Assembly: GCA_047974615.1 (NCBI GenBank)
Contig: JBKECM010000201.1
Location: 1 to 13,558 of the forward strand
Source of the DNA: JBKEBX01 sp047974615
GTDB taxonomy: Bacteria; Bacillota; Clostridia; Lachnospirales; CAMZNU01
Length of the DNA stretch: 13,558 bases
Reading direction: 5' to 3'
Within the stretch, counting starts at the first letter, position 1, and the number at the start of each line of letters is the position of its first letter. The position numbers were made by a program, and so were the translations under genes. The notes under the pieces were generated by a model. It was not told the origin of the DNA. It was given only the letters and a program-made list of their open reading frames with translations, and searched no databases. This document shows, piece after piece, positions 8,786-13,558 of this stretch.

Positions 8786-8786
8786 G

Positions 8787-8803
8787 AAAAAAGTGCATTT
8801 TTT
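8787..8803. promoter_or_regulatory. Short palindrome in the divergent promoter region (possible operator)
   Basis: Six As, G, the palindromic core TGCA, then six Ts form a near-perfect inverted repeat. It sits just upstream of the -35 box of the leftward operon and upstream of the rightward -10 box. Its position would suit a regulator acting on both directions. A/T-rich palindromes also arise by chance at this base composition, so support is weak. Confidence 0.25.
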
Positions 8804-8832
8804 AAATAAATATGTTATTCTATAAAATATAT

Positions 8833-8838
8833 TATAAT
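8833..8838 (+). promoter_or_regulatory. Candidate -10 box for the PLP-enzyme gene
   Basis: TATAAT lies 36 bases before ATG 8875 and 27 bases before the GTG codon at 8866. No convincing -35 box is present; TATGTT at 8811-8816 is the nearest at usable spacing. It is the only plausible rightward promoter in the intergenic region. Confidence 0.4.
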
Positions 8839-8874
8839 TAAAAAAAATTAAATCTTATTTAAAATGTGAAAAAA

Positions 8875-9945
8875 ATGGAAAATACTCATGGTGGCAACTT
8901 AACTTTATATAAAAATTTATTGGGAGAAGATGCAAAAATACTTGACTTTTCGAGTAATATTAACCCTTTAGGAATACCTAATTCAGCAAAAAATATTCTA
9001 AAAGATATTGAACAATATATAAATATATATCCAGATATTGATTATTTTGCTTTAAGGCAAAGTATTTCAAATTATACTAATATAGATATAGAAAAAATTT
9101 TAGTTGGTTGTGGTGCTACAGAGCTAATTCATAATATTATCAATACTATAAAACCTAATAAGGCTTTAAATATTATGCCTGCATATGGTGAATATGCCAT
9201 AGAACTTAAAAAAGCTAATTGTGAAATAAAAGAATATTTTTTAGAAGAAAAAAACGATTTTAATATAGATAAAGAATTACTATATAGTTATATCGATATT
9301 GACCTTGTAATAATATGTAACCCAAATAATCCTACTGGCTCTTTTATAGAAAAAAATGATTTATTTGAGATATTATCATTTTATAAAAATAAGAATATAA
9401 ATGTTTTAATTGATGAAACCTATGCAGAATTTAGCAGAAATCAAAGTGCACTTAGTTTAATTGATGAGTTTGACAACTTATATATTATAAGAGGCACAAG
9501 TAAATTTTTTGGTCTTTCTGGTTTAAGATTAGGATATATTATTTCAAGCAACAAGGAAATATTGCTTTCTATGAAAAAAAACGCACTGCCCTGGACAGTA
9601 AATACAATAGCTGAAAAAATAGGAGAAGTCGTATTTCAAGATATAGATTTTATTGAAAATTCCTTAAAGTGTACTGAAGAAGCGATGAATTATTTTACTG
9701 AACTTATAAAAGAAGTTCCAACTTTAAAAACATTTAACAAAAATAGTAATTTGTTATTAGTAAAAATACTTAATGATAAAAAATCAACAGAATTTTCAAA
9801 CTTTTGCTTAAAAAATAATGTAGTTATAAGAGATTTAACATATTATGGTTTTAAAGCTGAAGGAGATAAATTTTTTAGAATATCACCTTTGTTATATAAA
9901 GAAAATATAATACTAGGAAATCTATTAAAAGATTTTTTTAAATAG
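8875..9945 (+). CDS. cobD: PLP-dependent threonine-phosphate decarboxylase / histidinol-phosphate aminotransferase-like enzyme
   Basis: This is a fold-type I PLP enzyme of ~356 residues, close to the family's usual length. Counting from ATG 8875, it shows THGGN near the N-terminus, FSSNINPLGIP (~26-36), NPNNPTG (~149-155), LIDETYAEF (~178-186, D180 for the pyridine nitrogen) and RGTSKFFGLSGLRLGY (~206-221) with K210 as the Schiff-base lysine. HGGN followed by DFSxNINPLG favours CobD, which makes aminopropanol phosphate for cobalamin, over HisC. No other cobalamin or histidine genes are nearby, so the substrate is uncertain. ATG 8875 is preferred because GTGA lies 6 bases upstream as a weak ribosome site. 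GTG 8866 is in frame and would add MKK. The gene diverges from the chaperone operon, and its link to it is unknown. The enzyme class is sure; the exact reaction is not. Confidence 0.85.
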   Translation: MENTHGGNLTLYKNLLGEDAKILDFSSNINPLGIPNSAKNILKDIEQYINIYPDIDYFALRQSISNYTNIDIEKILVGCGATELIHNIINTIKPNKALNIMPAYGEYAIELKKANCEIKEYFLEEKNDFNIDKELLYSYIDIDLVIICNPNNPTGSFIEKNDLFEILSFYKNKNINVLIDETYAEFSRNQSALSLIDEFDNLYIIRGTSKFFGLSGLRLGYIISSNKEILLSMKKNALPWTVNTIAEKIGEVVFQDIDFIENSLKCTEEAMNYFTELIKEVPTLKTFNKNSNLLLVKILNDKKSTEFSNFCLKNNVVIRDLTYYGFKAEGDKFFRISPLLYKENIILGNLLKDFFK

Positions 9946-9990
9946 AATAATTTTCATAAAATTACCCAAAATATATATGAGGTGATTTTT

Positions 9991-10185
9991 ATGAAAACAA
10001 CAAATGCAAAAAAATACTGTGCAAATTATATGCCAATGGAAAATTCACACATATCTTTATATTATGATAAAATGTCTCCTATTTTAAGTAAATCTACTGA
10101 GTGTAGAAACTGTGTATATTACACTTCAAGAAACTGTACAACAACAAATCAACCATATAATAATTCTCTTGATATTATTTGTTAA
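9991..10185 (+). CDS. Small cysteine-rich protein, unknown function
   Basis: This protein has 64 residues. A strong ribosome site GAGGTG (9979-9984) lies 6 bases before ATG 9991, which argues that the gene is real despite its size. An upstream ATG at 9982 lies inside that site, so it is not the start. Cysteines are at C10, C38, C41, C49 and C64. C38-x2-C41-x7-C49 within ECRNCVYYTSRNC could bind a metal, perhaps with C10 or C64. There is no signal peptide or membrane segment. It begins 45 bases after the PLP enzyme with no terminator between, so the two are probably cotranscribed. I do not recognise the family. Similar small Cys-knuckle proteins are often annotated only as hypothetical. Confidence 0.72.
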   Translation: MKTTNAKKYCANYMPMENSHISLYYDKMSPILSKSTECRNCVYYTSRNCTTTNQPYNNSLDIIC

Positions 10186-10211
10186 AAAAGCTTTTAATTA
10201 ATTAAAATATA

Positions 10212-10220
10212 TGTTAAAAT
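10212..10220 (+). promoter_or_regulatory. Extended -10 promoter of the DegV-family gene
   Basis: TGTTAAAAT reads as an extended -10 box: TG, one base, then TAAAAT (5 of 6 matches to TATAAT). The -35 region near 10191-10197 (TTTTAA) is weak, as is common with extended -10 promoters. Transcription would start near 10227, within the inverted repeat that follows. Confidence 0.45.
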
Positions 10221-10239
10221 AAGTTAACCTTATTTTAAC
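10213..10239 (+). promoter_or_regulatory. Perfect 11-bp inverted repeat before the DegV-family gene (operator or leader hairpin)
   Basis: GTTAAAATAAG (10213-10223) and its exact reverse complement CTTATTTTAAC (10229-10239) flank TTAAC. The left arm covers the -10 box and the right arm abuts the ribosome site GGAGGA (10240-10245). It could be a repressor site blocking initiation. If transcribed from further upstream, it could instead be a hairpin next to the ribosome site. No T-tract follows, so it is not a terminator. It does not match the FabT or FapR site consensus as I know them. Confidence 0.6.
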
Positions 10240-10253
10240 GGAGGATTTTTAAG

Positions 10254-11114
10254 ATGGCAAAAATAATTGCAGATAGTGGCTGTGATATACTTGATATATT
10301 TAAATCAAAGGACTTTACTTCTTTTAGCAGCATACCTTTAAAACTTCATATGGACGGTAATGAATATATTGATGATGGTTCTATGGATATTGATACTTAT
10401 TTAAATCTTATGGAAAACTCCAAAAGTGGTAGCAAGTCTTCTGCACCATCTCCTGATGATTTTTTAAGTGCATTTGAAGACTCAAAAGAAGTTTACATAG
10501 TTACTATATCTCAAAAGCTTAGCGGATCATATAATTCAGCAAATGTAGCAAAAAATATGTATCAAGAACTTTATCCAGATAGATTTGTTCATGTTTTTGA
10601 TAGTAAAGGTGCAACAGCAACTGAAACCTTAATTGTTTTAAAGCTTAATGAAGCGATTAAGAAAAATTTACCACCAGATGAAGTTGTAAAAGAAATAAAT
10701 ACAGTAATTAGTAACTTAAATTTATATTTCATTTTAGAAAAATATGAAAATTTAGTAAAAAATGGACGAATGAATCCATACATTGCAAAATTTGCATCAA
10801 CTTTGTCTATTAGACCTATATGCTATGCTGATGACGGCGAAGTTGGTCTTTTAGAAAAGGCTCGTGGTACTAAAGCATATTCAAAACTCGTAAAAATTAT
10901 GACAGATCATAATTTACCAAAAATTGCAGCAGAAATAAAAAGTGAATTCTCTGTAGTAATTACTCACGTAAAATGTCTAGATACTGCCCTACATATGAAG
11001 TCATTAATAGAAGAAAAATTTAATATTAGAGATTTCCATATAGCAGAACCTACAATGCTTTGTACAAATTACGGAGAACGTAATGGAATAATGATTGCAA
11101 TAGTAAAAGCTTAA
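10254..11114 (+). CDS. DegV-family fatty-acid-binding protein (FakB-like)
   Basis: At 286 residues the protein has normal length for the family. DegV/FakB proteins bind a fatty acid and present it to the kinase FakA, which forms acyl-phosphate for phospholipid synthesis. Visible family signatures are the N-terminal ADSGCDI (6-12), SSAPSP (62-67, the usual TSxPSP ligand loop), SGSYNSA (90-96), FDSKGAT (115-121) and a C-terminal domain ending GIMIAIVKA. ATG 10254 follows GGAGGA by 8 bases. It has its own probable promoter and a strong terminator, so it is likely a single-gene unit. No fakA (Dak-domain) gene is nearby, so a partner would have to be encoded elsewhere. The family is confident; ligand specificity cannot be read from the sequence. 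Confidence 0.93.
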   Translation: MAKIIADSGCDILDIFKSKDFTSFSSIPLKLHMDGNEYIDDGSMDIDTYLNLMENSKSGSKSSAPSPDDFLSAFEDSKEVYIVTISQKLSGSYNSANVAKNMYQELYPDRFVHVFDSKGATATETLIVLKLNEAIKKNLPPDEVVKEINTVISNLNLYFILEKYENLVKNGRMNPYIAKFASTLSIRPICYADDGEVGLLEKARGTKAYSKLVKIMTDHNLPKIAAEIKSEFSVVITHVKCLDTALHMKSLIEEKFNIRDFHIAEPTMLCTNYGERNGIMIAIVKA

Positions 11115-11119
11115 TTTAT

Positions 11120-11160
11120 ATTTTAAAAAAATCACCCTTAAAAGGTGATTTTTTTAAAAT
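11120..11160 (+). terminator. Rho-independent terminator of the DegV-family gene
   Basis: A perfect 17-bp stem (11120-11136 with 11144-11160) has a 7-base loop (CTTAAAA). The ATCACC/GGTGAT core is followed by a run of seven Ts on the plus strand and preceded by seven As, so it could work in both directions. It begins 5 bases after the stop codon. Confidence 0.9.
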
Positions 11161-11300
11161 ATGGCAACGTTGCAAAATTCAAGAAATGGCACATTGTAAA
11201 AGAAAAAATCAAATTTCCATACTTTTTACAAACGTCGCAAAACAGTCATTTTGCTACGAAAATGGATTTTTCTATATTTTGCAATGAAGTCCTTCTTAAC
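11161..11300. repeat. Palindromic intergenic element (possible MITE/REP-like remnant)
   Basis: This gene-free segment is less AT-rich than the flanking spacer and is built from inverted words. GCAACGTTGC is an exact palindrome at 11164-11173. TTGCAAAAT (11170-11178) is answered by ATTTTGCAA (11276-11284) about 100 bases later. TTGTAAAAG is answered by CTTTTTACAA. GCAAAA-cagtca-TTTTGC forms a small hairpin near 11237. All frames carry stops within a few tens of codons. A folded mobile-element remnant or intergenic repeat fits, but no second copy is present in this window to prove it. Confidence 0.4.
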
Positions 11301-11477
11301 TTGAAATAAATTAAATTTTTTTATTAAAAAAGTAATTTATCATAAAAAATAACTAACAAAAAAACTACACTAATCTAATTTTTTTTGTATATTTTTCCAT
11401 TTTTTTTAATTATATTACTTGATTTTAGTATTTTGTTAAAAAAAATCACTTTATTTTAAAAAAATAGCTAAAAAAAT
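11301..11477. other. A/T-tract intergenic region upstream of the AbgT promoter
   Basis: No gene is visible. Runs of 5-8 T or A recur, for example at 11379-11386, 11392-11396, 11400-11407, 11438-11445, 11458-11464 and 11470-11476. Several are about one helical turn apart. The last runs directly abut the -35 box, as in UP-element-like or intrinsically curved DNA. At this base composition that may be coincidence. Confidence 0.35.
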
Positions 11478-11507
11478 TTGCATTTTGATGTAGTTTTATG
11501 GTATACT
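11478..11507 (+). promoter_or_regulatory. Promoter of the AbgT-family transporter
   Basis: TTGCAT (11478-11483), an 18-base spacer and TATACT (11502-11507), with TG one base before the -10 box (TGGTATACT), make an extended -10 promoter. Transcription would start near 11514 and leave a leader of about 90 bases. I recognise no riboswitch in that leader. Confidence 0.6.
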
Positions 11508-11602
11508 TTTATTGTATCATATTAAATTTTTTGATTTATAGAAGAAATATAAAAACACCCCGTTATATCTCTTTCATAAACCCAAAAACTAAGGAGGAAA
11601 TT

Positions 11603-13129
11603 ATGTCTAATGAAGTAAAACAATCATGGATTGTAAAAGTTGGTAGAAAACTACCTGAATCTAATATTCTTTTTCTATACCTCATAGGATTTGTAGTGTT
11701 AGGTTCTTTTATTTTTCAAGGTGTTTATCCTTCAGTTGTTGAAGGTGCAAACGACATCGTTGTTAAAAATATGTTAAGTACTGATGGTTTAGTTTGGTTT
11801 TTCTACAACTGTATCCATAACTTTACATCATATTCGCCACTTGGTATTGTTGTTGTAGGTGTTATAGGTTTTGGTTTTTCTGAAAAAACTGGTCTTTTAG
11901 GTGCAGCAATTAAAAAACTTGGTATTTTAACACCTGAAAAATTATTATTACCAGTTATAATTTTTATTGGTATCAATTCATCTGTTGCATCTGATGCAGG
12001 TTATGTTGTTCTTATCCCACTTGCAGGTGCATTATATGCAGGTCTTGGTAAAAATCCACTTATAGGTATAACAGCTGCATTTGCAGGTGTTTCTGCGGGA
12101 TTTGGTGCTGCGCTTGTACCAACACCTGGTGATGGTTTATTAGGTGGTATTACAAATGACGTTTTAGTTGCAAATGGTATGGCTTTAAGCGATTTTGGTA
12201 TTAGTAATTTTGTTACAATGAATTACATTTTCATGATTGCTTCAACTTTCTTTTTAACAGTTGTTATCACATTTATATCTGTTAAATTTGCAAATAAAAA
12301 CGTTGAAAACTATAGCTATACAATTCCAGAAGATTTACATTCAGCTAGTGATTTAACTTCAAATGAAGAAAAAGGTCTTAAAAATGCTGGTATTGCTCTA
12401 TTAATAACAATTTTAACTTTTGTTGTACTTGGTTTTACTTTATTGCAGGGGTTTGTTTCAAATGATATAGTTGGTCTTGCTGAAAAAGCTAATCAAACTT
12501 ATGTACCTATTAGAGATAATATCATTGTTGTTATGATTATTGTTTTCTTAGTACCAAGCCTTGTATATGGTAAATCTGTTGGTACTATTACTAATAGTAA
12601 ATCATATGTAAAATTAACTGCAGCAGCTATGGCTGATATAGCTTACTTCTTAGTATTCGCAGTATTTGCTGGTAACTTTATACAAATTTTCAACTATTCA
12701 GGTTTAAGTACTTTTATTGCAAATGAGGGTGCAAACTTCTTACAAACAATAAATATGAGTAGCCCTATTTTACTTATGGTTGGTTTTATACTAGTTACAG
12801 CATTCATAAATTTATTTATGGGATCTGCTTCAGCAAAATGGAATATTTTGGCAGTAATATTTGTACCAATGTTAATTCAAGCTACTAATGGTGAACTTAC
12901 ACCAGATGTTATCCAAGCTGGTTATCGTGTAGCTGACTCATCTACAAATGTTATAACACCTCTTATGACTTATGCAGGTATTATATTAATAGCTTGTAGA
13001 AAATATATTGCCGACTTTGAATATGGAGATATGCTAGCTTTAATGTTACCATATTCTATAGGTATCCTTATTTCTTGGACAATATTCTATTGTGCATGGT
13101 TAGCTTTAGGTTTACCTTTCGGATTTTAG
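11603..13129 (+). CDS. abgT: AbgT-family transporter (p-aminobenzoyl-glutamate / antimetabolite transporter)
   Basis: This 508-residue polytopic membrane protein has the family's full length. Hydrophobic segments begin at ~21-40 and continue to the C-terminus, with paired re-entrant-type motifs. Conserved AbgT signatures include SSVASDAGYVVLIP (126-139), PTPGDGLLGG (173-182), FMGSASAKWNILAVIFVPM (405-423) and YRVADSSTNVITPL (441-454). S410, W413, R442, D445 and P452 appear to correspond to substrate-path residues studied in the homologues MtrF and YdaH. Family members import p-aminobenzoyl-glutamate or export p-aminobenzoate and sulfonamides; direction and substrate cannot be told here. ATG 11603 is chosen because AAGGAGGA lies just upstream. 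The frame extends back to 11498, but that ATG lies before the promoter's -10 box. No abgAB hydrolase genes are adjacent. It has its own promoter and terminator. Confidence 0.95.
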   Translation: MSNEVKQSWIVKVGRKLPESNILFLYLIGFVVLGSFIFQGVYPSVVEGANDIVVKNMLSTDGLVWFFYNCIHNFTSYSPLGIVVVGVIGFGFSEKTGLLGAAIKKLGILTPEKLLLPVIIFIGINSSVASDAGYVVLIPLAGALYAGLGKNPLIGITAAFAGVSAGFGAALVPTPGDGLLGGITNDVLVANGMALSDFGISNFVTMNYIFMIASTFFLTVVITFISVKFANKNVENYSYTIPEDLHSASDLTSNEEKGLKNAGIALLITILTFVVLGFTLLQGFVSNDIVGLAEKANQTYVPIRDNIIVVMIIVFLVPSLVYGKSVGTITNSKSYVKLTAAAMADIAYFLVFAVFAGNFIQIFNYSGLSTFIANEGANFLQTINMSSPILLMVGFILVTAFINLFMGSASAKWNILAVIFVPMLIQATNGELTPDVIQAGYRVADSSTNVITPLMTYAGIILIACRKYIADFEYGDMLALMLPYSIGILISWTIFYCAWLALGLPFGF

Positions 13130-13162
13130 ATAGTAAGTTTAAGTTAGTAACAACTTTATAAA

Positions 13163-13210
13163 AAAGGTCAGTTTTAAGCTGTAAGTATGCTTAAACTGAC
13201 CTTTAATATT
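13163..13210 (+). terminator. Rho-independent terminator of the AbgT-family gene
   Basis: AAAGGTCAGTTTTAAGC (13163-13179) pairs with GCTTAAACTGACCTTT (13189-13204) around a 9-base loop, with one bulged T in the left arm. The downstream T-tract is short and interrupted (TTTAATATTTT), so termination is probable rather than certain. It starts 34 bases after the stop codon. Confidence 0.78.
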
Positions 13211-13403
13211 TTATAAATTTAGTTAATCATATTATAAATATTTTTTTAATACTTTATTTTTACATAATTTCTTCCTTAAAAATTTTCTTATTATATATTT
13301 TTTAAATAAGTTGTTATTTACAAGAAAAATTTTTATTCTAACTTTGGTATTTTCATAAATCTATTTAAATTGTAAATTATAAATTACAACACTAAAGAAA
13401 TAT
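13211..13403. other. A/T-rich spacer without a visible gene
   Basis: I see no open frame with a ribosome site on either strand, and no tRNA or clear promoter. A near-palindrome (TTGTAA, 8 bases, TTACAA) near 13370-13389 is the only structure of note. It marks the boundary with the more GC-rich segment that follows. Confidence 0.5.
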
Positions 13404-13558
13404 GTGAGTCAAATGACCTTCCCTCAAGGATTGCTTGAACCTCACTTTGATATAATAATTGCATAGTCCGAGTTAGCAAAATAACAGAAGACTATGCTTA
13501 TTTCTGTTATAATGAGAAGATAAGGACTGACGTACCTCACTTAGAACTTTCACGTTCG
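13404..13558 (+). other. Structured segment at the right edge (candidate RNA or mobile-element end)
   Basis: Base composition rises here and nested complementarity begins. GTGAG/CTCAC (13404-13408, 13441-13445) encloses TCAA/TTGA and CCTT/AAGG. GCATAGTC/GACTATGC (13461-13468, 13490-13497) encloses GTTA/TAAC. ATAACAGAA (13481-13489) also pairs with TTCTGTTAT (13502-13510), so the last two stems compete or form a pseudoknot. ACCTCACTT occurs at 13439 and again at 13534. No start-to-edge open frame with a ribosome site is visible. The unit probably continues past the window. Confidence 0.4.

Noticed and set aside
8377..8825. Plus-strand open frames at 8377-8655 and 8610-8825
   Set aside because: They overlap the first operon gene in antisense. 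The second also runs across the leftward promoter. Neither has a ribosome site or recognisable product.
10187..10205. Weak hairpin TTAAAA-AAGC-TTTTAA after the cysteine-rich gene as a terminator
   Set aside because: The stem is only A/T pairs and no T-tract follows in the right position. Such sequences are expected by chance here.
10589..10783. Minus-strand 64-residue frame
   Set aside because: It is antisense inside the DegV-family gene, with no ribosome site.
11498..11602. A 35-residue N-terminal extension of the AbgT transporter starting at ATG 11498
   Set aside because: That ATG lies upstream of the -10 box and lacks a ribosome site, while ATG 11603 has AAGGAGGA and gives the family's usual length.
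13413..13558. Short plus-strand frames in the structured right-edge segment (one of 17 codons from ATG 13413, one open to the edge from about 13451)
   Set aside because: The first ends quickly and has no ribosome site. The second has no start codon. A broken transposase cannot be excluded, but I cannot name one.
1..13558. CRISPR array, tRNA or rRNA
   Set aside because: No regularly spaced identical repeats, tRNA cloverleaf or conserved rRNA segment could be found on either strand. A GGTTCAAGC word near 13433 on the minus strand resembles a tRNA T-loop, but no T-stem or acceptor stem surrounds it.

Overview
The window is very AT-rich, with A/T-rich codons, strong AGGAGG-type ribosome sites, T-tract terminators and TTGNNN/TATAAT promoters. 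This points to a low-GC Bacillota, such as a Gemella-like or Peptoniphilus-like anaerobe or facultative anaerobe. I cannot fix the genus from the sequence. No rRNA, tRNA, CRISPR array or intact transposase is visible.

Region 1 (8717 down to 1, minus strand) is one tightly packed operon of five genes. It is read from a well-formed promoter at 8757-8785 and runs off the left edge. In transcription order it encodes: a 382-residue beta-rich protein; an 871-residue helical-repeat protein that starts directly after the first gene's stop codon, in the same frame; a 485-residue helical protein ending in a GrpE-type head; a 471-residue degenerate Hsp70-like protein; and an Hsp70 with an intact-looking ATPase domain and beta substrate domain whose helical lid is replaced by a von Willebrand factor A (VWA) domain. 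The Hsp70-VWA gene is long but is cut by the window edge. I read the operon as a dedicated, non-housekeeping Hsp70 machine: an active ATPase, a pseudo-ATPase partner, a nucleotide-exchange-like factor and a large scaffold or client-binding pair. No J-domain protein is visible. One may lie beyond the left edge. This is the most novel part of the window.

Region 2 (8718-8865) is a 148-bp divergent intergenic region holding the operon promoter and a weaker rightward promoter.

Region 3 (8875-11160, plus strand) carries a PLP-dependent CobD/HisC-type enzyme, a 64-residue cysteine-rich small protein, and a DegV-family fatty-acid-binding protein. The DegV gene is preceded by a perfect 11-bp inverted repeat overlapping its probable promoter and followed by a perfect 17-bp terminator hairpin.

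Region 4 (11161-11602) has no gene. It holds a palindromic intergenic element, an A/T-tract region and the extended -10 promoter of the next gene.

Region 5 (11603-13210) is a complete AbgT-family transporter with its own terminator.

Region 6 (13211-13558) is non-coding as far as I can see. Its last ~155 bases are more GC-rich and full of nested and competing inverted repeats, suggesting a structured RNA or the end of a mobile element continuing past the window.
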